Positions 17,386 to 26,101 of a DNA stretch of 42,336 nucleotides are shown one piece after another. A program made the position numbers and the translations under genes. Below the pieces are notes generated by a model. That model searched no databases. It was not told where the DNA came from and saw only the letters and a list, made by a program, of their open reading frames with translations. Source of the stretch: Elioraea rosea (GTDB lineage Bacteria; Pseudomonadota; Alphaproteobacteria; Acetobacterales; Acetobacteraceae); contig NZ_VFAC01000034.1 of NCBI RefSeq assembly GCF_007644105.1, positions 1-42,336 on the forward strand, in the 5' to 3' direction. Numbering within the stretch: the stretch's first letter is position 1; each line of letters opens with the position of its first letter.

Positions 17386-18633
17386 CTAGCCGCGCGTCCG
17401 GGCGCTCGAGGCGACGTTGCTCGGCGCGATCGTCAGGCAAGGCTGCCGGCGCTTCTTCCGGTCCGCACAGGCCTCGCGCGCCTCGGCCGCGGTAAGGTTC
17501 GTCACCTGGGCGCGGAACAGCGTGCCGCGGCGGCCGCGCGTCGGCTGGATCTCCGTCTCCGCCCGCGCGATGCCGAGCGCGCGCTCTGCGCTGCGGGCCG
17601 CGGTGAGCGCCTGGTTTCGCGTCGAGAACGCGCCGACCTGCACGGCCCAGTTCGTCGCACCGCCCCCGCGCGCCCGCGTCGTCGCCTGCTCGGTGCGCTG
17701 CATCGCCGCCCGGTCCTGGCTTGGCGTGGAAGCGTTGGCGCGGGAGATCAGCGAGATGCCCTCGTTGCGCGAGGCGACGGCGGTGCCGCCCGCGACGCCG
17801 AAGGCATCGTCGAGAAGCGCGACCATGTGCCGGTCACGTTCCGGGCCCGAGGAGCCGCCGAACACGACGGCGACGATCCGCCGCCCGTCGCGCTGGGCGG
17901 AGGCGAGCAGGTTGAAGCCGCTCGCGCGGATGTAGCCGGTCTTGATCCCGTCCGCTCCGTCATAGCCCGAGAGGATCCGGTTGTTGTGGTTGACGTGGAC
18001 CTTCCCGCGGAAGCGGAACCGGTCGGTCGAGAAGTAGCGGTAGTCGCTCGGGTGATCGAGGATCAGCCGCCGGCCGAGTGTCGCCATGTCGCGCGCCGTG
18101 GTGACCTGCTGCACGTCAGGCAGGCCGGACGCGTTGCGGAACACCGTGTCGCGCATGCCGATCTGGCGCGCCTTGAGCGTCATCGCCCGGGCGAAGTTCG
18201 CTTCCGACCCGGCCAGGTGCTCGGCGATCGCGATCGCGATGTCGTTGGCAGACTTGGTGATGATGGCGAGCACCGCGTGCTCGAGCGTCAGCCGCGAGCC
18301 GGGCGGCATGCCGATCTTCGAGGGCGGGGCGGCGGCTGCGTTGCCCGAGATCGTCACCTGGTCGGACCAGCGGGCGCGGCCGTCGGAGACGGCATCGAAC
18401 ACCAGGAATGCGGTCATCACCTTCGTGAGGGAGGCGGGGTGGCGCTCCTCGTCGGCATCGACGGCAGAGAGCACGCGGCCGGAGGCGGCTTCGATCACGA
18501 TCGAGGAATAGCGCTCGCTGCCGATCTGGGCCCGGGACTCGCCTGACACCAGAATTGCAACCAGGGCGATAAGGAAACCTGGAACGATTGAACGCAGGGT
18601 TGCAACACGCCCGGGCATCCTGCCTGCCACCAT
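17386..18633 (-). CDS. D-alanyl-D-alanine carboxypeptidase (DacF/PBP5-like) with SPOR domain
   Basis: This periplasmic penicillin-binding protein trims the terminal D-Ala from peptidoglycan stem peptides. The 415-residue form has an N-terminal signal segment (IVPGFLIALVAILVSGESRA) and the three serine-peptidase motifs: SLTK with Ser68, SAN at about 128-130 and KTG at about 231-233. The C-terminal 80 residues (NWAVQVGAFSTRNQALTAA onward) form a SPOR domain, which binds denuded glycan strands at the division septum. The ATG at 18633 has GGAAGGG 9 bases upstream; an ATG six codons earlier (18651) is the alternative. It converges on the DSD1 gene. Confidence 0.92.
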   Translation of the reverse strand: MVAGRMPGRVATLRSIVPGFLIALVAILVSGESRAQIGSERYSSIVIEAASGRVLSAVDADEERHPASLTKVMTAFLVFDAVSDGRARWSDQVTISGNAAAAPPSKIGMPPGSRLTLEHAVLAIITKSANDIAIAIAEHLAGSEANFARAMTLKARQIGMRDTVFRNASGLPDVQQVTTARDMATLGRRLILDHPSDYRYFSTDRFRFRGKVHVNHNNRILSGYDGADGIKTGYIRASGFNLLASAQRDGRRIVAVVFGGSSGPERDRHMVALLDDAFGVAGGTAVASRNEGISLISRANASTPSQDRAAMQRTEQATTRARGGGATNWAVQVGAFSTRNQALTAARSAERALGIARAETEIQPTRGRRGTLFRAQVTNLTAAEAREACADRKKRRQPCLTIAPSNVASSARTRG

Positions 18634-18793
18634 CGTTCCACGCCCTTCCATTGCGCCCGGCGCATGGCCGGCCAGACCCCGGACCCTAGGCGCGCCTGTG
18701 CGCCATGTCCACCGGAAAAAACATAAAACGCAGATGGTTAACGCTTGATTCTCTGCCCCTGTGTCCGCTCCGGCAGGCCGGGAGACCAAATTG

Positions 18794-18862
18794 TGCAGTG
18801 CAACAAAATGCTTGACGAAAGCGAACGAAACCGCCATGTTCCGGTCGTGCTGCAGCGCAACA
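18794..18862 (+). promoter_or_regulatory. Direct repeat upstream of the phasin gene (candidate PhaR-type site)
   Basis: TGCAGTGCAACA (18794-18805) recurs as TGCAGCGCAACA (18851-18862), 57 bases later, in the AT-richer 300-base region between the carboxypeptidase and phasin starts. TGC/GCA-rich sites upstream of phasin genes are known targets of the PHB-responsive repressor PhaR in alphaproteobacteria. The match here is suggestive, not exact. Nothing else recognisable was found in 18634-18932 apart from the phasin ribosome site. Confidence 0.45.
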
Positions 18863-18932
18863 TGAAGGCGCCGAAGCAACGGTATCATGCAATGGCGTGC
18901 GGGACACCGGCCGCCGAGGAAGGAGTAAGTAC

Positions 18933-19451
18933 ATGAGCACGAAGTCCGCCAAGGCAACTGCCGCGATCGAGTCCGGCGTCGAGACGATGGACAGCCTGGT
19001 GAAGCAGGGCACCGACGCCGCGACGAAGGGCTTCGAGCAGGCCCAGGCCGCGATGAAGCAGCAGATCGAGGAAGCCCAGAAGCAGGCCGCCTCGGTGCAG
19101 AAGACCCTCGAGGAGGCGCTCGCCTTCGGCAAGGGTAACCTCGACGCGTTCGTCCAGTCCTCGACGATCCTCACCGAGGGCATGCAGGAGCTCGCCCGCT
19201 CGACGATGGCCTTCCAGCAGGCCGCCTTCGCCGAGACGATCGAGAACGCCAAGGCGCTCGCCGGCGTGAAGTCGGTCCGCGAGGCGTTCGACCTGCAGGC
19301 GACGATCGCCAAGGCCTCGACGGAGAAGCTCGTCGCCGAGACGACGAAGTTCTCCGAGAGCTCCGCGAAGCTCGCCGAGAAGGCCTTCGCCCCGGTGATC
19401 GAGCGCGTGAACCTCGCGGTGAAGACGTTCGGCAAGCCGATCGCCGCCTGA
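18933..19451 (+). CDS. Phasin family protein
   Basis: This 172-residue, Ala/Glu/Lys-rich, almost wholly helical protein fits the Phasin_2 family, which coats polyhydroxyalkanoate granules and controls their number and size. Characteristic elements are the amphipathic repeats FEQAQAAMKQQIEEAQKQA and the conserved central segment ARSTMAFQQAAFAETIENAK. There is no signal peptide. The ATG at 18933 follows GGAAGGAG at 18917-18924. It is a single-gene unit with its own promoter region and two hairpins downstream. It implies PHA storage, although no pha synthesis gene is in the window. Confidence 0.92.
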   Translation: MSTKSAKATAAIESGVETMDSLVKQGTDAATKGFEQAQAAMKQQIEEAQKQAASVQKTLEEALAFGKGNLDAFVQSSTILTEGMQELARSTMAFQQAAFAETIENAKALAGVKSVREAFDLQATIAKASTEKLVAETTKFSESSAKLAEKAFAPVIERVNLAVKTFGKPIAA

Positions 19452-19476
19452 TCCGGCTGAGCGATCGAGAGGCAAT

Positions 19477-19499
19477 CCCTGCCGGCGTTTCCGGCAGGG
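19477..19499 (+). terminator. Hairpin after the phasin gene
   Basis: CCCTGCCGG at 19477-19485 pairs with CCGGCAGGG at 19491-19499 around a CGTTT loop, 25 bases after the phasin stop. No T-run follows, so it may stabilise the 3' end or pause polymerase ahead of the stronger hairpin just downstream. Confidence 0.6.
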
Positions 19500-19505
19500 C
19501 ACGTG

Positions 19506-19540
19506 AAGGGGCCCGGGGGATCACTCCCGGGCCCCTTTTC
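19506..19540 (+). terminator. Rho-independent terminator of the phasin gene
   Basis: AAGGGGCCCGGG (19506-19517) pairs with CCCGGGCCCCTT (19526-19537), and the second arm runs into TTTTC. This is a textbook intrinsic terminator for the phasin transcript. The rest of the gap to clpS (19541-19763) holds no recognisable gene; it should contain the clpS promoter. Confidence 0.88.
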
Positions 19541-19763
19541 ATTGACCCTTTTTGTTCTCGCCCCCTCACGGGCAAGAGATTTACCCTCGCTGAACCCCGC
19601 CAGGGCAGGATTGCTGCCATGATGGCTTGGCGGTCGATTCCGGAGGCGCATTCTGCGGCACACCCTTTCGCCGGGCTTGCCGCTTCCGATATCATCCCTG
19701 TGCGGCGGCGCGGCATCGTGCCCCCTGCCGGCACAAGCGAAGGCGCAGCGCGGCACCGAGGCG

Positions 19764-20102
19764 ATGAGCGATACGGACAAGCGGGGCAACCAGGGCGGCG
19801 AGAACACACCCAGTACGGGCGTGGTCATCAAGGCGCGCCCGAAGACCCGCAAGCCCAGCATGTACAAGGTGTTGATGCTGAACGACGACTACACGCCGAT
19901 GGAGTTCGTCGTCCATGTGCTCGAGCGGTTCTTCAACAAGAATCGCGAGGAAGCCACGCGCATCATGCTGCACGTGCACAGGCGTGGCGTCGGCGTATGC
20001 GGCGTGTTCACCTACGAGGTGGCCGAGACCAAGGTCACCCAGGTGATGGACCTCGCCCGCCAGCACCAGCACCCGCTGCAGTGCACGATCGAGAAGGAGT
20101 GA
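19764..20102 (+). CDS. clpS: ATP-dependent Clp protease adaptor ClpS
   Basis: ClpS delivers N-end-rule substrates to the ClpAP protease. The 112-residue protein has an unstructured N-terminal extension of about 30 residues, then the conserved core: [17 protein letters not shown], in which the Asn-Asp-Asp contacts the substrate N terminus, and [20 protein letters not shown], containing the binding-pocket residues. It ends with [11 protein letters not shown], as in other ClpS proteins. The ATG at 19764 gives the family length; the open frame continues upstream without similarity. It lies 128 bases ahead of clpA, its direct partner. Confidence 0.95.
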   Translation: MSDTDKRGNQGGENTPSTGVVIKARPKTRKPSMYKVLMLNDDYTPMEFVVHVLERFFNKNREEATRIMLHVHRRGVGVCGVFTYEVAETKVTQVMDLARQHQHPLQCTIEKE

Positions 20103-20230
20103 ACCTTCTCCGTGCGCGGCGAGGCACGATATCTGCATCGACACCCGGGAAGGCAGGCGGCGGGTCCGCCGTCGGGGCCTCCCCCGGAACGGCCGTGACC
20201 TGACACGGCCAGGACAAGGAGAGCGCGCGC

Positions 20231-22579
20231 ATGTTGTCCCGTAACCTCGAACAGACGCTGCACCGCGCGCTCGGCCTGGCAAGCGAGCGCAAGCACGAAT
20301 ACGCCACCCTCGAGCACCTTCTCCTCTCGCTCGTCGACGACAGCGACGCAGCCGGCGTGTTCCGCGCCTGCGCCGTCGACGCCGAGCGGCTCCGGAGGGA
20401 GGTGACCGAGTTTCTCGACAAGGACCTCGCCGGGCTGGTGACCGACCGGACCGGAGACCCCAAGCCGACCGCCGGGTTCCAGCGTGTCGTCCAGCGCGCC
20501 GCGATCCACGTCCAGTCCTCCGGGCGGGACGAGGTGACGGGCGCCAACGTCCTCGTCGCGCTGTTCAGCGAGCGTGAGAGCCACGCGGTCTACTTCCTGC
20601 AGCAGCAGGACATGACGCGGCTCGATGCGGTGAACTTCATCAGCCACGGCATCGCCAAGGTGCCGGGGCGGAACGAGAAGCGCGCCGTGCAGGGCCAGGA
20701 GAACGAGCAGAACGAGGGGCGCGAGGACAAGCCGAACCGGCGCAGCCAGGAGGCGCTCACCACCTACTGCATCAACCTCAACAAGAAGGCCGCCGCCGGC
20801 AAGATCGACCCGCTGATCGGCCGCGAATCCGAGGTCGAGCGGACAATCCAGATCCTCTGCCGCCGCACCAAGAACAACCCGCTCTACGTGGGCGACCCGG
20901 GCGTGGGCAAGACCGCGATCGCCGAGGGCCTGGCCAAGCGGATCATCGAGGGCGACGTGCCGGAGGTGCTCAGCAAGTGCACCATCTACGCGCTCGACAT
21001 GGGCGCGCTCCTCGCCGGCACGCGCTACCGCGGCGACTTCGAGGAGAGGCTGAAGGCGGTCGTCTCCGAGCTCGAGGCGCAGGGCGGCTCTGCCATCCTG
21101 TTCATCGACGAGATCCACACCGTGATCGGCGCCGGCGCCACCTCGGGCGGGGCGATGGATGCCTCGAACCTGCTGAAGCCCGCGCTCGCCTCGGGCACGC
21201 TGCGCTGCATCGGCTCGACCACCTACAAGGAGTACCGCAACTACTTCGAGAAGGACCGCGCGCTCGTCCGCCGCTTCCAGAAGATCGACGTGGCCGAGCC
21301 CTCGCTCGACGATGCGATCAAGATCCTGAAGGGGCTCAAGACCAACTACGAGAAGCACCACAAGGTCCGCTACACCGATGATGCCATCAAGGCGGCGGTG
21401 GAGCTTTCCTCGCGCTACATCCATGACCGCAAGCTGCCCGACAAGGCGATCGACGTGATCGACGAGGTCGGCGCCTCGCGCATGCTGCTGCCCGAGAACA
21501 AGCGGCGGAAGACCGTGACGGTGAAGGATGTCGAGGACATCGTCGCCAAGATCGCGCGCATCCCACCCAAGGCGGTGAGCACCGACGACAAGGAGACGCT
21601 CCGCAACCTCGAGCGCGATCTCAAGGCGATGGTGTTCGGCCAGGACAAGGCGATCGAGGCGCTTGCCGCGGCGATCAAGCTGGCCCGCGCGGGGCTTCGC
21701 GACGGCGAGAAGCCGATCGGCAACTACCTGTTCTCCGGCCCGACCGGCGTGGGCAAGACCGAGGTCGCCAAGCAGCTGTCGAAGATCCTCGGCATCGAGC
21801 TGACGCGCTTCGACATGTCCGAGTACATGGAGCGTCATTCCGTCAGCCGCCTGATCGGCGCCCCGCCTGGCTATGTGGGCTTCGACCAGGGTGGGTTGCT
21901 GACGGACGCGATCGACCAGCACCCCCACTGCGTGCTTCTGCTCGACGAGATCGAGAAGGCGCACCCCGACCTGTTCAACATCCTCCTGCAGGTGATGGAC
22001 CACGGGAAGCTGACCGACCACAACGGCAAGCAGGTCGACTTCCGCAACGTCATCCTGATCATGACGACGAATGCGGGCGCGTCGGACCTCGCGAAGAACG
22101 CCATCGGCTTCGCGCGCGAGAGCCGCGAGGGCGAGGACGAGGACGCGATCAAGCGCCTGTTCACCCCCGAGTTCCGCAACCGCCTCGACGCGACCATTCC
22201 GTTCGCGAACCTCACCCCCGACATCGTCGGCATGGTGGTGGACAAGTTCGTCATGCAGCTCGAGGCGCAGCTCGCCGACCGCAACGTGACGATCGAGCTG
22301 ACCGACGGGGCTCGCCATTGGCTCGCCGAGAAGGGCTACGACAAGCTCTACGGAGCCCGGCCGCTCGCGCGCATCATCCAGGAATACGTGAAGAAGCCTC
22401 TCGCCGAGGAGCTCCTGTTCGGCCGGCTCTCGAAGGGCGGCGCGGTGCGCGTCGGCGTCGACGAGGAGGGCAAGATTCTCACCTTCGCCTATGTCGAGGC
22501 CCCCGTCGCCGCGCTGCCGAAGCCCGAGGGCGACCCGGGCGAAGGCGACGACGAGAAGGCGCCGGAGGTGGTGGAGTAA
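20231..22579 (+). CDS. clpA: ATP-dependent Clp protease ATP-binding subunit ClpA
   Basis: ClpA is the AAA+ unfoldase that feeds substrates into ClpP. The 782-residue protein has the Clp N domain (residues 1-145), then two AAA+ modules. The first has Walker [16 protein letters not shown] near 221-235 and Walker [13 protein letters not shown]. The second has [14 protein letters not shown] near 503-516 and [13 protein letters not shown]. The ClpP-docking loop begins [10 protein letters not shown]. The acidic C-terminal tail is typical. It follows clpS, which delivers substrates to it. ClpP is not in the window. Confidence 0.97.
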   Translation: MLSRNLEQTLHRALGLASERKHEYATLEHLLLSLVDDSDAAGVFRACAVDAERLRREVTEFLDKDLAGLVTDRTGDPKPTAGFQRVVQRAAIHVQSSGRDEVTGANVLVALFSERESHAVYFLQQQDMTRLDAVNFISHGIAKVPGRNEKRAVQGQENEQNEGREDKPNRRSQEALTTYCINLNKKAAAGKIDPLIGRESEVERTIQILCRRTKNNPLYVGDPGVGKTAIAEGLAKRIIEGDVPEVLSKCTIYALDMGALLAGTRYRGDFEERLKAVVSELEAQGGSAILFIDEIHTVIGAGATSGGAMDASNLLKPALASGTLRCIGSTTYKEYRNYFEKDRALVRRFQKIDVAEPSLDDAIKILKGLKTNYEKHHKVRYTDDAIKAAVELSSRYIHDRKLPDKAIDVIDEVGASRMLLPENKRRKTVTVKDVEDIVAKIARIPPKAVSTDDKETLRNLERDLKAMVFGQDKAIEALAAAIKLARAGLRDGEKPIGNYLFSGPTGVGKTEVAKQLSKILGIELTRFDMSEYMERHSVSRLIGAPPGYVGFDQGGLLTDAIDQHPHCVLLLDEIEKAHPDLFNILLQVMDHGKLTDHNGKQVDFRNVILIMTTNAGASDLAKNAIGFARESREGEDEDAIKRLFTPEFRNRLDATIPFANLTPDIVGMVVDKFVMQLEAQLADRNVTIELTDGARHWLAEKGYDKLYGARPLARIIQEYVKKPLAEELLFGRLSKGGAVRVGVDEEGKILTFAYVEAPVAALPKPEGDPGEGDDEKAPEVVE

Positions 22580-22593
22580 AAGCGGCTTATCGA

Positions 22594-22635
22594 CGGCGGT
22601 TCACCGGGCGTCGAACCGCCGCCGGCTCTTGTTTA
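22594..22635 (+). terminator. Terminator of clpA
   Basis: CGGCGGTTC at 22594-22602 pairs with GAACCGCCG at 22613-22621 across a 10-base loop, followed by a T-rich CTCTTGTTT. It lies 14 bases after the clpA stop and probably ends the clpA transcript. Confidence 0.75.
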
Positions 22636-22731
22636 TGACGTGCCTGGGGTGAAGTGCCCCAGGCGCATAGGCGATCATCCCGATCGCGGGCATTGGCCGC
22701 CGTCTGCGCCCACGCTCAGCCCGACCTCCGA

Positions 22732-22890
22732 TCAGCGCATCAGGACCGACGTCGCGTCCCAGTCACGCAGCCAGTTGGGATTCTGGCTGCGATAGATGGT
22801 GTTGCGAACTCGCAGCGGAACGCGACGCTGTGGGTCGAGCCAGACGCGCGTGTCGACGCCGAACATGTTGGGTGGCTGCCCCCGTAGAAA
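22732..22890 (-). pseudogene. C-terminal fragment of a paralogue of the unknown lipoprotein at 25201-25974
   Basis: On the minus strand this frame encodes about 52 residues ending at a TGA (22732-22734). The last 50 align without gaps to the last 50 residues of the gene at 25201-25974, with 26 identities by eye; shared blocks include RGQPPNM, GVD, PLRVR and WDA. Just upstream of the matching part an in-frame TAG (22891-22893) ends the reading frame and the similarity stops, so this is the 3' remnant of a gene whose front has been lost. It lies in the same orientation as its intact relative, 2.3 kb away, and its third codon positions remain GC-rich. Confidence 0.8.
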
Positions 22891-23366
22891 CTATTCGCGA
22901 AGGAGCGCAACGGAGCGTCCGAAGCGGCGAGGCTGCTAACGGCGGAGCGAGCGCCCGGGCAATTGAATCTCTCATCAGGACTGAGCCGATTGAACAGTAT
23001 GCCGTAACATCGGCTTCGTTCTCTCTGGCGATCAATCAAACCGGATTGTTGTGTCCTACGCGGACCACAGTCACATACGGTAGCCCGGTGCCACTTCGGG
23101 ACTCGCATTACCTGCGGGTCGGAGGGGGGAGCTACACTTCTCGTGTCGGCAACAAAATAAACCATCGCAATGTAATCTTGGATTTGGTGGCGATACGTGA
23201 CGAGCGAGCCGTGTTGCTCGCGAGTTGCTGCTGAATCCAATACATTGTCGATGAGCGCCATCGTCAGCGATCGGCGCGGCCCATAGTGCCTGCTTCCCTC
23301 CCACCATCGTGACAATATCGTTGCGCTTCCGGGGTTATGCTGCGGTGAAAGCAGGGGGAGGCCGCG
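22891..23366. other. Non-coding stretch of lower GC content
   Basis: About 475 bases between the lipoprotein-gene remnant and the methyltransferase start are visibly richer in A and T than their surroundings (for example near 23140-23260). They contain no frame with convincing codon use or family similarity on either strand. I see no terminal inverted repeats or transposase. It is probably decayed or imported DNA left where the 5' part of the neighbouring pseudogene was lost. The methyltransferase promoter should lie near the right end, where AGGGGGAGG precedes the start. Confidence 0.6.
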
Positions 23367-24206
23367 ATGGGAACCACGCAGGCCAAGGCCGCAGATGTCT
23401 ATGGCCGTACGTACGAGCTCGATGAGCAGACGCTCGAGGTCATGGTCACGCGCCTGGAGGCGCGCGGGCGGCATCCCGTGTTCATCCAGTCCATTGGCGA
23501 TTACGGCGAGCAGCTCCGTCTTTCCGGAACCGAGTCGCTTCTCGAGCTCGGCTGCGGCACAGGCGTGGCAAGCCGTCGGATCGCGCTGCGTCCGGATGCG
23601 CCCGGGCGCATCGTCGCGCTCGACATAAGCCCCCATCTCGTCGCCGCCGCCAGTCGCCTCGCAGCCGCCGAGGGGCTCGACGGGCGGATCGACTGGCGTG
23701 TCGGCGACGCCCATGCGCTCGGTCTCGACGAGCAGTTCGATGTCGTCCTGCTGCACACGCTGATCAGCCACGTTGCCGACCCGGAACGGGTGCTCCACCA
23801 AGCCGTCGGTCATCTCACGCCGGGTTCGGGACGGATGGTCGTGTTCGACGCCGATGTCGCCTCGCTCTCCATCGCGACGGAGGCGGAAGATGGCGGCGCG
23901 GAGAGCGACCGCCTCATCCGCAAGGGCCTCTTCGCCCAGCCGCGTGCCGTACGCAGCCTGCCGCGCCTGCTCCGCGAGCGCGGGATGCAGCTCGCCTGGT
24001 CGCGCGCCTACGCGGTGGCCGATATTGGCAGGCCGGACTATTTCGGCCCGCTGCTCGCGTCGCTCCCCATCCTTCTGCCGAAGGCCGGGGTGATGTCGGA
24101 GCAGGAGGCGAGGCGCTTCGTCGACGAACTTGGCGTCATGGCGGCGCGCGACGCGTTCTTCGGGGTGATCACCTTTCACACGATCATCGCCCACCGCGTG
24201 GCCTGA
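23367..24206 (+). CDS. Class I SAM-dependent methyltransferase
   Basis: This 279-residue protein has the Rossmann-like methyltransferase fold. Motif I is LLELGCGTGVASRRIA (about residues 58-73), followed by the acidic residue at the end of strand 2 in IVALDISPHL, motif II-like VGDAHALG, and motif IV LHTLISHVADPERVL. There is no membrane segment and no fused domain. Members of this broad group methylate small molecules, quinone precursors or proteins, and the substrate is not evident here. It is a single gene between decayed DNA and phyR. Its codon use matches the genome. Confidence 0.85.
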   Translation: MGTTQAKAADVYGRTYELDEQTLEVMVTRLEARGRHPVFIQSIGDYGEQLRLSGTESLLELGCGTGVASRRIALRPDAPGRIVALDISPHLVAAASRLAAAEGLDGRIDWRVGDAHALGLDEQFDVVLLHTLISHVADPERVLHQAVGHLTPGSGRMVVFDADVASLSIATEAEDGGAESDRLIRKGLFAQPRAVRSLPRLLRERGMQLAWSRAYAVADIGRPDYFGPLLASLPILLPKAGVMSEQEARRFVDELGVMAARDAFFGVITFHTIIAHRVA

Positions 24207-24278
24207 GCGCCTCGCTTGCTGTCGTCCCGTCACGCCCCCTCCAGCTCCCATCCCCCGAACACGACTCCGTGAGCCCTC

Positions 24279-24300
24279 CGCAACCGTTGGGACGGTTGCG
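24279..24300. promoter_or_regulatory. Palindrome between the methyltransferase and phyR
   Basis: CGCAACCGT-TGGG-ACGGTTGCG has perfect 9-base arms and a 4-base loop, about 73 bases after the methyltransferase stop and 96 bases before the phyR start. No T-run follows it. It could be an attenuating or transcript-end hairpin, or a regulator site for phyR. I could not find an EcfG-type promoter (GGAAC with CGTT at 16-17 bases) in this gap. Confidence 0.5.
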
Positions 24301-24396
24301 AATTGGATCGCTCGTGGCGGCATCCCTCGGGAGCGGCCGCGCCATGGCATCGGAAGCCGTGGCAACGGAACGTGCGGAAGGAGACGGAGCAGAACC

Positions 24397-25122
24397 ATGA
24401 GCGGGTCCCCGAACCCCGTTGTCGAGTCGATCCCCCACGCGCGCCGCTACGCGCGCGCGCTCGTCGCCGTGGCCGACGAGGGGGACCGGCTGGTCGAGCG
24501 GGCGCTGAGCAACGTCATGGACGCGGGGTCCGGCGCCTCCTTCCCCGGCCACCGGCTCTACACCTCGATCTCGCGCCTGCACCGCGACGCCGCGCAGGGG
24601 CCACGCGAGGACACGCTGCGACGGCAGGTGCTGCTGCTCCGCGCGCTCGAGGATCTCGACAACGGCCAGACCGCCGCGGTGGTCGGGCTGGAGGAGGACG
24701 TCACGCAGCGCCTGTTCAACGAGGCCATGGCCGATGCGCGGCGGCTCGTATCGGCCGATGCGCTGATCATCGAGGATGAGCCCGTCACCGCTCTCGAGAT
24801 CGAGCGGTTGATGACCGAGTGCGGCCATCGGGTGATCGGGGTTGCCGCCAACGAGGAGAAGGCCCTCGCGCTCGCCGCGAACTCCCCGCCTGGCCTGATC
24901 CTGGCCGATGTGAAGCTTGGCGCGGGCGGGTCCGGCCGCGCTGCCGTCGCACGCATCCTCGAAGGGGCGCCGGCGCCGGTGATCTTCGTCACCGCCTATC
25001 CGGAACACCTGCTCACCGGCCAGCACCCGGAGCCGGCCTTCGTTCTCGGCAAGCCGTTCGACCCGACCGCTCTCGCCGCGGCCAGCTTCCAGGCGGTCAG
25101 CGCCGGCAAGAAACCGTTCTGA
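24397..25122 (+). CDS. phyR: PhyR general stress response regulator (sigma-like plus receiver domain)
   Basis: PhyR is the anti-anti-sigma factor of the alphaproteobacterial general stress response: when its receiver is phosphorylated, its sigma-like domain sequesters NepR and frees the sigma factor EcfG. The 241-residue protein starts with the degenerate sigma domain (HARRYARAL near residue 14). It is followed by a receiver with IIEDEP, the phosphoacceptor Asp in LILADVKLG, Thr in VIFVTAYPE and Lys in LGKPF. The LLTG and PEPAF segments before that Lys are distinctive of PhyR. The nepR and ecfG genes usually found beside phyR are absent from both flanks. Confidence 0.88.
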   Translation: MSGSPNPVVESIPHARRYARALVAVADEGDRLVERALSNVMDAGSGASFPGHRLYTSISRLHRDAAQGPREDTLRRQVLLLRALEDLDNGQTAAVVGLEEDVTQRLFNEAMADARRLVSADALIIEDEPVTALEIERLMTECGHRVIGVAANEEKALALAANSPPGLILADVKLGAGGSGRAAVARILEGAPAPVIFVTAYPEHLLTGQHPEPAFVLGKPFDPTALAAASFQAVSAGKKPF

Positions 25123-25200
25123 CGCACCAAGTGCTGACGCATTGAAGCGTGACCGACAGGCACCTGGGCGTGAGACGGGCCCCGCTGGGTGCGGCGCGGC

Positions 25201-25974
25201 CTAGTGGAGATAGACCGAGACAGCGTCCCAGCTCTCATATGGAAACGGCGGGTCGCTTCGGTGCATCGCATGCCGTACGCGCAGCGGCGTTTTGTGCCGC
25301 GGGTCGATCCAGGCGGTGCTGTCGACGCCGTACATGTTCGGCGGTTGCCCGCGTTCGGTGAGCGTGACGACGAAGGCTTCCGTCGCGTTTATCATCTCGG
25401 TACCGGTGACGCGAAACTCGAACGTCCAGAGGAATGTCTCCCCTTCGGTAACCGCCGTGCCCGTTACCGATGCAAACGCGCGATTGCCGACGCGCAACGG
25501 AAAGAGGCTGGCCACGGCACGTTCCAACCGTTCGAGCGCCGGGTCGTTGGCCAGATAGAACCGCATCCCCAGAAGCGAGGTGTAATTCCGCCGCCCATCG
25601 GGGGTGACGACGCAGAGGCGCCCTGGCGGTGTCGCAACATACACCATTGGGTACAGCCTTCGGCGATCGGGCCAGCTCGCGCGCTCGATGCGTGTGCCAG
25701 GCGGCGGGCAGAGATCCAACGGCGCGGCAACGGAGGCGCCGGCAGGAGCCGAACCAGAGGCGTCGGGCGGCGATGAGCAGCCCGTCATTCCCAGCGCCAT
25801 GATCAGCGCCGAGAACGCGATCACCCTCGCCGCTTTCTCGCGTCGGTACGAGCGGGCGAGCGGTGTGCCGCGTGCGTGTGCAAGGTCAGGCCTGTGAATG
25901 CGCTCCGCCGCCTGCCCGCGCGGCGCTGCAAGCATGGCGATGGCGGCTGCGGCGGCGAGGGCGATGCGGGTCAT
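25201..25974 (-). CDS. Unknown secreted or lipoprotein-like protein with two signal-like segments
   Basis: I do not recognise this 257-residue protein. The ATG at 25974 has an ideal AAGGAG ribosome site and a Sec signal peptide (MTRIALAAAAAIAML, AxA-type site near QAAE). About 45 residues further on a second export signal appears: VIAFSALIMALGMTGC, with a lipobox-like LGMTGC, which would fit a lipoprotein starting at a GTG at 25824 (207 residues). The remaining 190 residues are predicted soluble, with LCVVTPDGRRNYTS and a conserved end (RGQPPNM, PLRVR, WDA). The same C-terminal module occurs as a decayed copy at 22732-22890. Two starts or a gene fusion are both possible. Confidence 0.7.
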   Translation of the reverse strand: MTRIALAAAAAIAMLAAPRGQAAERIHRPDLAHARGTPLARSYRREKAARVIAFSALIMALGMTGCSSPPDASGSAPAGASVAAPLDLCPPPGTRIERASWPDRRRLYPMVYVATPPGRLCVVTPDGRRNYTSLLGMRFYLANDPALERLERAVASLFPLRVGNRAFASVTGTAVTEGETFLWTFEFRVTGTEMINATEAFVVTLTERGQPPNMYGVDSTAWIDPRHKTPLRVRHAMHRSDPPFPYESWDAVSVYLH

Positions 25975-26101
25975 CGGCGCTCCTTCCTGCGCGCCTCGCG
26001 TGGCGCTCTTCCCCGCGCTTCTATCCCGCCGCCGCGTCCAGTGTGTTGAGGTGTCTCAAGCTCGCCTGGAGTGCGGCGATAGCAAGCAGGGCGCCCGCCC
26101 C

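Noticed and set aside
22900-23300. Short frames on both strands in the AT-richer gap, e.g. a minus-strand frame starting near 23260
   Set aside because: No ribosome site at a sensible spacing, no family similarity, and frames overlap one another without codon bias.
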